Source: an uncultured bacterium (lineage in GTDB: Bacteria > Verrucomicrobiota > Kiritimatiellia > RFP12 > UBA3636). Taken from it: DNA of 45,058 bases. This document shows, piece by piece, positions 8,790-16,700 of this stretch (position 1 is the stretch's first letter; every line of letters starts with the position of its first letter). A model generated the notes under the pieces. It saw only the letters and a program-made list of their open reading frames with translations. It was not told the origin of the DNA and ran no database searches. The position numbers and the translations under genes are program-made. The stretch covers positions 1 to 45,058 of the forward strand of contig CADBEF010000002.1 in the NCBI GenBank assembly GCA_902793555.1. Direction: 5' to 3'.

Positions 8790-10144
8790 TCCGTTTCGCC
8801 GTCCTCCGCGGCGGCGGCGAGAAGGGCGCGGGCCTCGCGGAGGAGCGGGATTGCGACGCCGAGGGACGGGTTCGGTTTGGCCGCCTCGTCGAAGAACGCC
8901 GCAAAGCGGTCGCACGCGGCGCGGAAGGCGTCGCCGCGGCCGAAGGCGCGGCGCAGGACGTCTGCCTTGAGCGCGCGCGCGGCGGCGGGGGCCCATTCGC
9001 GGGCGTCGGGCTCGAGGAGGCTCTCGAGAGGCATCGGAGGATCCGAAACCTCGCCGGGGACTCCGTCGCGACCGGGAAAGACCTGCATCGCGGCGGACGT
9101 GCGTTCGACGAGCGAACCGGTGGTGTCGCCGGGGGAAAGGATGCGGGAGGCGCGGCGGTCCATCCAGGCGGAGAAATCGGCGTCGGCCGCGAACGCGTCG
9201 GCCTTTCGGAGGCTCGTGGCGAGGAAGAGTTCCGGAGTCCACGGGCGGCCGTCCGCGAGCGCGCGGCAGAGCTCGCCGAAGCGCCGGGGCGCGTCGGGAA
9301 AGGAGAGCCAGAATTCGACAAGCTGCACGGCGAGGGCGGGATCGGCGGAGGTCGCGGGCGCGTCCGCGGCGAGAATGGCGGGCAGCGGCGGGACCCGGCC
9401 GGCGAACAGGGCGTCGCGCACGCGGTCGAAGTCCTCCTGGCGCGTGGCGGGGTCGAGCGAGCGGGCGAGGCCGGCTGCGAACCACGCGGGGAAGGGCGTC
9501 GGTCCGGGGGCGGCCGGGCGGCCGGCGTCGACGGCGGCCCAGGCGGGCGTGAGGACCTTCAGGTCGATCCAGCCTCGGACGATCCGCTCGGCCAGGACGT
9601 GGGGGTCGAGGCCGTTCGCCGGGTTCGTGACCGTCACGACGAGCGGAATCTGCCAGCTGCGGTCCTGCCGGTGCGGGTCGAGATCCGCCACGACCCGCGC
9701 GGGGGCGTTCGTGCCCGCCTCGTCGGCGACGCAGCGGATCATGAGGCGGCAGTCGTCCGTCCGGAAAGAGGCGTGGCGCGCCTCGTCCGGCGTCGCGCCG
9801 CGGACGCCGAGCTTCGCTTCGAGCGCGTCGCGCAGGTCGGTCGCGAAATCGAGCAGCACGGCGCGGTCCGCGGGTCCGAGGTCCGGCGCGAAGATCCGGA
9901 CGCCTCCGTCGGCCGAGCGCTGGATGACGTTCGTCCCGATGCCCATGGCGAGACGGGCGACCCGCTCGAGCTCTTCCGGGTCGACGGCCGCGGATGCGCC
10001 GACTTCGCCGGACGGCGGGGGCGGGACGCGGACGCCGTCCACTTCGATGTACGGTTCCCGCGCGGGCGCCGCTTCTTCCTGCGCGCCGGCGGCGAGCGCG
10101 GCGCACGCGAGCAGTGCGGCGAGCGGGGCGGCGCGGCGCGTCAT
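8786..10144 (-). CDS. secreted protein of unknown function
   Basis: 452 residues with a signal peptide (MTRRAAPLAALLACAALA, cleavage probably after AAGA near residue 21) followed by a mature part rich in Ala, Arg and Asp. I recognise no domain. The middle (PTPFPAWFAAGLARSLDPATR) has the feel of the peptidase-like or DUF-type secreted proteins in which a PxWFxxGLA segment follows an HE-like site, but I see no HExxH. It overlaps both neighbours by ATGA: its start overlaps the tetR stop (10141-10144) and its stop overlaps the uvrB start (8786-8789). The three genes should therefore be translated together. Confidence 0.75.
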   Translation of the reverse strand: MTRRAAPLAALLACAALAAGAQEEAAPAREPYIEVDGVRVPPPPSGEVGASAAVDPEELERVARLAMGIGTNVIQRSADGGVRIFAPDLGPADRAVLLDFATDLRDALEAKLGVRGATPDEARHASFRTDDCRLMIRCVADEAGTNAPARVVADLDPHRQDRSWQIPLVVTVTNPANGLDPHVLAERIVRGWIDLKVLTPAWAAVDAGRPAAPGPTPFPAWFAAGLARSLDPATRQEDFDRVRDALFAGRVPPLPAILAADAPATSADPALAVQLVEFWLSFPDAPRRFGELCRALADGRPWTPELFLATSLRKADAFAADADFSAWMDRRASRILSPGDTTGSLVERTSAAMQVFPGRDGVPGEVSDPPMPLESLLEPDAREWAPAAARALKADVLRRAFGRGDAFRAACDRFAAFFDEAAKPNPSLGVAIPLLREARALLAAAAEDGETE

Positions 10145-10848
10145 TTCGCCGGTCCTCCGGCGCCCTTGGCGGCGAGGGCCGGCGGCAACGGGCGGATGGC
10201 GCGGATGCCGCCGATGACGAAGGCGCAGATTTCGCGGGCGAACTGCTCCGCCTCGCGCGGGCTCGGGCGGTCCGTCCCGAAGAGCGCCTTGCGCGTGGGG
10301 TGGCTGATCGCGAGCGCGGTGAACTGCGCGTGGATGGCGAAGAGGCAGCAGCCGATCTGGTAGTCGGTGACCCCGGGGCCGACCATGCGGCGCAGACGCG
10401 CCTCCAGCTCCGCGCGGCGCGGGGCGACGTGGGTGGAGAGGAGCTCGGCGGAGATCGGAGACGGATCCGCGAGCTCGCACGCCATGAGGCGGCTCAGCGT
10501 GCCGGACGAGCCCGTGTCGAACACGGACAGCACGCAGGCGTGGACGTATTTGTAGAGCCACGTCCGGTCGGGATCGGAGGACAGGCGCCCGCTCCCGGAC
10601 TCTTCGCGGACGGCGCGTTCCAGCGCCCAGTCCCAGACGGCGCGGTAGAGCTCCTTCTTGCCGCCGAAGTGGTAGTTCACGGCCGCGATGTTCGCGTGGG
10701 CGAGGCGGCAGACGTCCTGCGTCCGCGTCTCGCGGTATCCGTGCGCGGCGAACAGCGCGCCGGCCGCGCGGAGCAACAGCTCGCGCGTGTCGCCGCGGGG
10801 CCTCTTGCGCTCCGGGGCGCGGCGGTTCGCCGGACGGACGGTTTTCAT
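10141..10848 (-). CDS. TetR-family transcriptional regulator (CecR-like)
   Basis: 235 residues. The N-terminal helix-turn-helix reads TRELLLRAAGALFAAHGYRE then ANIAAVNYHFGGKKELYRAV, the pattern of the CecR/YbiH subgroup, with an all-helical C-terminal ligand-binding domain. I choose ATG 10846-10848 because a TAGAAT -10 box ends exactly 7 bases before it, the same spacing as at several other starts in the window. The other ATG three codons upstream overlaps that -10 box and could not be on the transcript. The gene heads the unit with the secreted protein and uvrB and presumably controls its own promoter. The effector is unknown. Confidence 0.88.
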   Translation of the reverse strand: MKTVRPANRRAPERKRPRGDTRELLLRAAGALFAAHGYRETRTQDVCRLAHANIAAVNYHFGGKKELYRAVWDWALERAVREESGSGRLSSDPDRTWLYKYVHACVLSVFDTGSSGTLSRLMACELADPSPISAELLSTHVAPRRAELEARLRRMVGPGVTDYQIGCCLFAIHAQFTALAISHPTRKALFGTDRPSPREAEQFAREICAFVIGGIRAIRPLPPALAAKGAGGPAK

Positions 10849-10855
10849 GCGCTCC

Positions 10856-10884
10856 ATTCTAGCACAGCCCCCCGGAAAAGGGAA
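10856..10884 (-). promoter_or_regulatory. tetR promoter, leaderless type
   Basis: -10 TAGAAT (10856-10861), 17-base spacer, weak -35 TTCCCT (10879-10884). Seven bases separate the -10 box from ATG 10848, so the transcript should begin at or within a base or two of the start codon. Confidence 0.65.
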
Positions 10885-10895
10885 CGCCGTTTTCG

Positions 10896-11009
10896 CTAGC
10901 CGGGGAACGCGCGGACCGCGTCGATTTCTTCCGCGCCGCAGAGCGGCATGCAGGGGCGGTCCACGCCGAGCGCGACGCCGCCGGCCGGGCCGTGGATCGC
11001 GGGGTTCAT
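10896..11009 (-). pseudogene. duplicated 3' fragment of epmA (class II synthetase motif 3)
   Basis: A 37-codon open frame whose last 36 codons copy the end of epmA: 10896-11003 matches 17134-17241 at 101 of 108 bases by my count, then similarity stops abruptly. It encodes GGVALGVDRPCMPLCGAEEI against GGAALGVDRLCMLLCGAEEI in the full gene. At least four residues differ, including two Leu to Pro changes inside the motif 3 helix, so a working synthetase segment is unlikely. Its ATG (11007-11009) overlaps the TGA of the sigma factor gene as ATGA, so it could still be translated as a peptide. A recombination remnant is the simplest reading. Confidence 0.8.
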
Positions 11010-11629
11010 GGCTTGCGGGATTCCTGCCGGGCGGGATGGTCGGCCGTTTCGGCGAGCGTCGTCGCGAGGGCGCGGAGGCGTTTCGAGACGCGGTGGCGGA
11101 TCTGGTCGACGGCGTTGCGCTCGATGCCGTAGTCCGCGGCGACGGCCGCGGGCTTCTCGCCGCCGATCGCGACGCGCAGGAAGACCTGCTTGGTGCGTTC
11201 GTCCGTGGCGGGGTCCGCGAGAAACTGCGAAAGGGCGACCTCGCAGGCCGCGTGGCGCCATTCGCGGAGCTCGTCCTCGGTCATGTCCCCCGACGCCGGT
11301 TCGAGCTCTGCGGCGTCCGCGAGGGCGTTCGCCTCGCGCAGGCGCCGCCGGATCGCGCCTGCCGCGTGCAGGCGCAGGATGCCGGCGAGGTAGTTGCGGA
11401 AATGCCCCTTCTCGTCCGGGGCGTGGACGTAGCCGGGCAGGCGTCTTGCGAGCGTGAGGAACGTCTCCTGCAGGAGGTCCTCCGACTCGGAGGCGAGCGA
11501 GGGGAAGCGCGACGCGAGGAAGCCTTCGAGCGCCGGGCGGTAGCGCGCGACGAGCTCGCTCCAACGGGGCGATTGCGCGTCCGCGCCGAGGTCGCGCAGG
11601 AGGGTGGTCGAGGTGGTGGGAGGGAGCAT
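11006..11629 (-). CDS. ECF-type RNA polymerase sigma factor
   Basis: Sigma-70 family protein of about 207 residues. Region 2 includes WSELVARYRPAL and SEDLLQETFLTLARRLPGY; region 4 is at the end (ATDERTKQVFLRVAIGGEKP then ADYGIERNAVDQIRHRVSKR) with the recognition helix-turn-helix. ATG 11627-11629 gives an N-terminus (LPPTTSTTLLRDLG) typical of ECF factors that begin near T-S-x-T-L-L. An alternative ATG at 11687-11689 overlaps the kinase stop as ATGA and would add 20 residues encoded almost wholly by a heptamer array. No anti-sigma gene is adjacent; the upstream co-transcribed kinase is the likely controller, as known for the EcfP/PknT pair in Vibrio (inference by analogy). Confidence 0.88.
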   Translation of the reverse strand: MLPPTTSTTLLRDLGADAQSPRWSELVARYRPALEGFLASRFPSLASESEDLLQETFLTLARRLPGYVHAPDEKGHFRNYLAGILRLHAAGAIRRRLREANALADAAELEPASGDMTEDELREWRHAACEVALSQFLADPATDERTKQVFLRVAIGGEKPAAVAADYGIERNAVDQIRHRVSKRLRALATTLAETADHPARQESRKP

Positions 11630-11633
11630 GTCA

Positions 11634-11668
11634 GTGACGAGTGACGAGTGGCGAGTGGCGAGTGACGA
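11634..11668 (-). repeat. tandem heptamer array (GTGACGA/GTGGCGA) before the sigma gene
   Basis: Five 7-base units on the plus strand: GTGACGA, GTGACGA, GTGGCGA, GTGGCGA, GTGACGA. On the coding strand this is TCGTCAC/TCGCCAC repeated, ending 4 bases before ATG 11629. If translation begins at the earlier ATG, the array encodes the peptide SDSSLATRHSSLVT. Confidence 0.85.
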
Positions 11669-11685
11669 ATCGGACGGGCCGGACG

Positions 11686-13572
11686 TCATTCCGGGACGAG
11701 GCGAAATCGGAGCCCGACGTTGTGGCCGGGCGGGGCCCAGAGGTCGGAGCGGAAGCGGTAAACGATGTCTTGCGGCCCCGGATAGGGCTTGTTCGAAACG
11801 CTGCAGACGTCTCCTCCCGGGCGTCCCCCTTCCTGGTCGGAATCGATGAGGAGGCCGTGGGAGAGTTGTTCGAAGGCGCCTCCGCGGCCGCCGTGGAGCG
11901 CCTTCCCGGCGAAGTAGGGCAGGTATTCGACAGTGAACGGCGGCAGGTTGTCGGCCCGGATGCGGCACCAGGACTGGCCGATGCCGCCCGGAACGTGGAA
12001 GATCAACGACCCGTCGTTCGCCTCGGCGAGCCGCACGGGAATCGCCGAGCCCGTGGTCCAGACGACATTCGTCCAGCCCGTCGCCTCCCCGATCCAAGGC
12101 GCGGGGATCTCGCGCTCCTCCGCATCGCGCGCGGCCGCCTCCGCGAGGCATTCGCGTTCCAGGGCCATCTGCCCGCCGAGCGACGTCTCGGCGGTCGAGA
12201 AGCGCAGTGCGCGGTCGCCGGGCGTCGGGTGTTCCGGGTCCGGCTCGTCGTAGGTCTCGGCGAAGTCCTCCGGAAAGACGGCGAGCACCTTCGGCAGCGA
12301 GACGAACGCCCCCGGTCCGAGCCGGAAGCGCGGGCTGCGCGCCGGGTCGGAATCCTCCGTCGTGTCGATCACCGCGGCGTTCCTTACCGTGACGAGCGTC
12401 TCCGGCGTGCCCGTGATCGTTGCGTCGAGGCGCCCCGGTCCGACGATCTCGACCGTCTGCGGCGCGGCAAGGTCCAGCGGGCGCCCGAGCGCGACGTGCC
12501 GGCCATCGAGCCGCACGCGCACGAGCGGCCGCCCATCGTAGACCGAGTACTCCGACACCTCCCGCCACGCCGGCTCCGCTTCCGCCTCCAGCCGCGCCAC
12601 GAGCTCCCGCGCGGCGGAGAGTTCCCGGGGTTCCGGCGATGCTGGCGGCTCCGGAAGCGGCGGATCCTTCGGTCTCGAAGTCCCGAAGCTCGCGACCGCT
12701 ACGGCGGCGATCGCCGCAAGAGCGGCGATCGCGGCGGCAGCCGCCGCCGGCGCGTGGCGGCGGCGGACCATCCGTGCGAACGCCTCCGCTGTTTGCGGCC
12801 GTTCGGCGGGGATCGCGCTCGTCGCGCGGCGCAACGGCCCCCGCCAGGCGCGCGGCGTGCGGCCGCGGAAGCACGCCGCGGCGATGAGCCCGAGCGCGTA
12901 GACGTCGCTCGCGGGCGTCACCTCGCCGCCCGCGAACTGCTCCGGCGCCGCGTAGCCCGGCGTGCCGACGCCGACGGCCCGCCCGTCGACGATCGACAGG
13001 GTCGGCGCGGCGGACGGTCCGGCGGCTTCGGAGCCTTCGGGCGCCGTCCATCGCTTCACCAGCCCGAGGTCGATCAGTACCGGCGAGCCGTCGGCGCGGA
13101 AGAGGACGTTGGAGGGCTTGACGTCGCGGTGCACGACGCCGCGGGCGTGGAGGTGGGCGAGGCCGCCGCAGAGCGCGAGGACGAAGCGCGCGACGTCGCG
13201 GTCGCCGCGCGGCAGCTCCCGCCTCTCGAGCTCCTCCACCGCCATCCACGGGCGGCCGTCCGCCGTCTCGCCCGCGTCGAGGAGGCGCGGCAGCGCCGGA
13301 TGGTCCGCCCCGCGCAGGATTTCGACCTCCCGCCGGAACCGCTCCGCGGCCGTCGGATCGGTGCGGTGGAGGATGCGGAGCGCGGCGGGCGACGGCCCGT
13401 CCGCGTGGTAGACTTCGCAGCTTCCGCCGCGCCCCAGCGGCCCTCCGACGCGCCACGCGCCGATCCGCGCGCCGGGCGCGAGAAGCCACGCGCGGCGTTC
13501 GTCCCCGTCGGGCGGAGAGCCGCTTCGGGCGGCGAGCCAGTCGTCGAAGAATCCGGGAGGGGGTGGAGACAT
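11686..13572 (-). CDS. transmembrane Ser/Thr protein kinase with extracytoplasmic domain
   Basis: 628 residues. Kinase domain about 38-270: Gly loop LGRGGSCEVY (46-55), catalytic loop HRDVKPSN (148-155, Asp150), DLG in place of DFG (168-170), APE (209-211). The beta3 Lys of the VAIK motif is replaced by Arg66 (AALRIL), so ATP handling may be altered. A single membrane helix spans about 275-296 (Ala-rich), then a Pro-rich linker and an outer domain of about 320 residues. The last 30 residues (QDIVYRFRSDLWAPPG then VGLRFRLVPE) recall the end of formylglycine-generating-enzyme-like domains, but I cannot confirm that fold. Its TGA overlaps a possible start of the sigma gene. The outer domain suggests sensing of an envelope signal passed to the sigma factor (inference). 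Confidence 0.88.
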   Translation of the reverse strand: MSPPPPGFFDDWLAARSGSPPDGDERRAWLLAPGARIGAWRVGGPLGRGGSCEVYHADGPSPAALRILHRTDPTAAERFRREVEILRGADHPALPRLLDAGETADGRPWMAVEELERRELPRGDRDVARFVLALCGGLAHLHARGVVHRDVKPSNVLFRADGSPVLIDLGLVKRWTAPEGSEAAGPSAAPTLSIVDGRAVGVGTPGYAAPEQFAGGEVTPASDVYALGLIAAACFRGRTPRAWRGPLRRATSAIPAERPQTAEAFARMVRRRHAPAAAAAAIAALAAIAAVAVASFGTSRPKDPPLPEPPASPEPRELSAARELVARLEAEAEPAWREVSEYSVYDGRPLVRVRLDGRHVALGRPLDLAAPQTVEIVGPGRLDATITGTPETLVTVRNAAVIDTTEDSDPARSPRFRLGPGAFVSLPKVLAVFPEDFAETYDEPDPEHPTPGDRALRFSTAETSLGGQMALERECLAEAAARDAEEREIPAPWIGEATGWTNVVWTTGSAIPVRLAEANDGSLIFHVPGGIGQSWCRIRADNLPPFTVEYLPYFAGKALHGGRGGAFEQLSHGLLIDSDQEGGRPGGDVCSVSNKPYPGPQDIVYRFRSDLWAPPGHNVGLRFRLVPE

Positions 13573-13715
13573 GGAGGGTCGATCGGACGGAACGGGAATC
13601 TACCAGAAACCGGGGTTCGGCGCGAGACAAAAAAAGATTTTTCCGCTCCGCGTAAGATTTGCCGGAAACCGGCAGGTAAAGAAAAAAGGCCGCCATCCCG
13701 CGGCCCCGAAACAAC
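13573..13715. promoter_or_regulatory. divergent control region between kinase operon and 1099-residue gene
   Basis: 143 bases, locally AT-richer. For the kinase a -10-like TAGATT lies at 13597-13602 without a good -35. For the rightward gene TAAGAT lies at 13653-13658, also without a clear -35. Two perfect hairpins lie in the rightward leader: TGCCGG-AAA-CCGGCA (13660-13674) and GGCCGC-CATCCC-GCGGCC (13688-13705), the second ending 10 bases before ATG 13716. They could restrict ribosome access or be operators. No Shine-Dalgarno is free of the second stem. Confidence 0.5.
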
Positions 13716-16700
13716 ATGAATCCAACCGATGAATCCGCCTCGGACGAGGCCCTGGTTCCGGCCGCAGCGCCCGAACCCGTTCCCTATGTCGAACCCGATC
13801 TCGACCCCGATGTCGACGTTGAACCGCCCGTCGATCCGGACGCGCCGTGTCCGTTCTTCCCGGTTTTTGCGAACGGGATCTTGAACTGGTGCGGGCGCCG
13901 CGTCGCGAACGCGCGCCGGCGGGCGGACAAACTCCCCCCCGTGCTTGCGGCGCCGGTTCTCACGGTCCTCTCGTTCTTCGGCTTCTTCCTTGGAGCCGCC
14001 CTTCTCCACGCGGCGGCGGTTGTCGGCATCGTCCTGGCCGCGGTCTCCTCCCGGTTCGCGGACTACCTTCCCGGGCAGATGGGAATCCTCCTGTTCTTCG
14101 GCTTCGGCCTGGGCGGTGTCGCGCTTCAGGTCTTCCTGCTGATCCGCATCGCGCTGAAAGTCCGGAACGCCGCAGGCGAAGGACGCCTCCGGGTCTTCAA
14201 CTCGTATTTCGAACTCGCCGGGAACGCCCTCCTCGTCCTGTTCGTCACGTTCTTCGGCGTCGTCATGTTCCTTTACTGTTTCTTCGAGCCGTCGGCGGAG
14301 CGGTTGTCCAGCCTCGTGATGCTGTTCGCGTTCTTCGAAGGCGTTTCGGCCGTCGGCCTGGCGCTCCTCGTCCACTCCTGCTACGTGCGCAACAGGCATC
14401 TGGGCTGGAAGACGGCGTTCGCGGTCGTCATCGCCAAATACGTCGCCTCGTGGTTCAGCTACTTCTGCGTCATGCGGATCTGGACGGCGATCCAGCGGAT
14501 CCTGCATCCGGTCGGCAGTCTGGAGGCGGCGGAGAACCGCTGGCACGACCGCCACACGATGAACGAGAACGCGAAGCGCGGCCGCACGGAGGAGACGAAC
14601 GTCGTCGCGGAAGTCCTCATCGCGACCGCGATCACGGTGATTCTCAAGAAGACGATCGCCCCGCTCGTCACCGGCCGGCCCGAGGGCGAGCCCAACGGGT
14701 TCGCCGCCGCCATGCGCGACTTCCGGGCGTGGCGCGCCGGGCGCGGGGCGTTCCTCGCCGGAACGGTCGTCTCGTTCCTCCTGCTTTGCGTCGGGCTTGC
14801 CTACGCCGCCTTGTCCATGGAACGGCACGAAGCCGCGACGATCAAGGCCGAACAGAAAGAACAACAGCAGGCCTGGGCCGACAAGAGCAAGACGCAAAAC
14901 GCCCTGAAATGCCTCGGCGACGCCCTGCGCTCGCGGGTGCCGAACGACGCGATTCCGCCGGTCGGCGCCTTCTCGTCCGCCGACGACTACTTCAAGGCGC
15001 TCGCCCGGAAGGGACTTTTCAAGACGTTCCTCGCGGACGTCGTGGAGGCGTTCTGCCACGGCAACGAGTTCAATTCGGGGCGGGCGGACTGGCCGAAGCG
15101 TTACACGAAGGCGTTCGAGGAAAGCGGCCTCTTCTCGGCGGAGAACGGCGGTCTTCCGCCCGTTCTCCGCGTCTGGACCGTGCTGGCCGGCGAACCGGAC
15201 AACGTGGACGTCCCGTTCTTCTGGATGTCGAGTCTCGGGAATCCGCTTTCCGACCTGCAGGATCTCCGCACCCGCGACGGCGACGTGAAGAAGGCGAAAA
15301 TCGACGCCAAGATTCCGTTCGCCGTGATTGCGGACAGAATGGGCCAAAACGTCAACGCGACGGAAAACTACGGCCTGTTGCTCAACGACCATTTCTCGGC
15401 CGTCGGCCAAGGCGGCGAGTTCCAGCTGCTCGAACCGGAAAACGGATTCGACCGGGAAACCGTCCGCCGGTATCTCGACGCGGTCGCGGCGGCCGAAAAG
15501 GCGATCCGCGAAGGCGACGAACGGGCCGCGGCCGAAAAGAAGAGCGCGCGCGACAAGGAGGCCATGCGGTTTTTCGACGACGGGGAACCGGAGGCCGGGA
15601 GCGCGCAGGCGACGGAGCCGGAGGCGAAACCGGAACCCGCGCCGAAGACGAACCGGGAACCGGAACCGGCTCCCGAACCGGCGGCAGAGACCGAATCCGC
15701 TCCGGAGCCGAAGACTCCGGCTCCCGAACCGGCGGCAGAGACCGAATCCGCTCCGAAGCCGAAGACTCCGGCCGCCAAGCCGGAGGATTCAAAGCCGACC
15801 GCGGCGCCGGCGCCCGCGAAAACGGACAAGCTGGCCGAGGTCGCGGACCGGCAGGCTGCGGCCTACCAGGACGGAACGAAATCGGCCGGGCAGATTCTCA
15901 AGTGGCTCGACTCCCCGAAAGTCCACGAATCGAAACGGGAACGGCTCCGTGCGCTTTTGGTGGAGCGCGGCGTTCCGCTGGCCGATGCCGAACGCAAAGA
16001 GAAGGAAGAGGCGAAGCGCAAGGCGGACGAGGAGCGCAAGGCGGCCGAAGAATCGAAGCGCAAGGCGGCCGAGGAACGCAAGGCGGCCGAAGAAGCGAAG
16101 CGCAAGGCGGACGAGGAACGCAAGGCGGCCGAAGAAGCGAAGCGCAAGGCGGCCGAGGAACGCAGGGCGGCCGAATTCAAGAAACGGCAGGAAAAGGCCG
16201 AGGCCGAGCGTCTCAAGAGGCAGGAAGAAGCCCGGAAACGCCAGGAAGAAGCCGACCGCCAGGCCAAGGAGGAAGCTGATCGAGAGCGGAAACGAAAGGA
16301 CAAAGAGGAGCGGGATCGGCAGAAGGCGCTGGACGAATTCACCAAGAGCATGCAAAAAATGTCGGAGGCCTCCCTCTCAATGGGCGCACGCGGGGAAGAG
16401 GAGGAAGACGTCGACGAGCTGGAAGAGGCGAACGCCGACAATCCGTTTTTCCGGAACGGGACCTTCCAAGGGGAGGCCGGCGTCGACGAACGGCGGGCCG
16501 CGCCGGAGGAAGGCCGCCGCGCCGAAGAACGGCGGCGCCGCGCCGAAGAACAGCGGGTTGCGCGGGAGGAACAGCGCCGCCGCGCCGAAGAACAGAGGGC
16601 TGCGCGGGAGGAACAGCGCCGCCGCGTTGAGGAGGCGAATGCCCGGCGCGCGGCGGAACGGAAGCGGGCGGAGGAGCGCAACGCGGAGCGCGAGGCCGCG

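Noticed and set aside
13212-13240. Reading the kinase C-terminal domain as a sulfatase-modifying (FGE) domain
   Set aside because: Only the last 30 residues look similar; the Cys and Ca-binding motifs expected in the rest of the domain are not visible.
16014-16630. Possible CRISPR-like array
   Set aside because: The repeats are in frame, have no unique spacers and encode coiled-coil residues of the 1099-residue protein.
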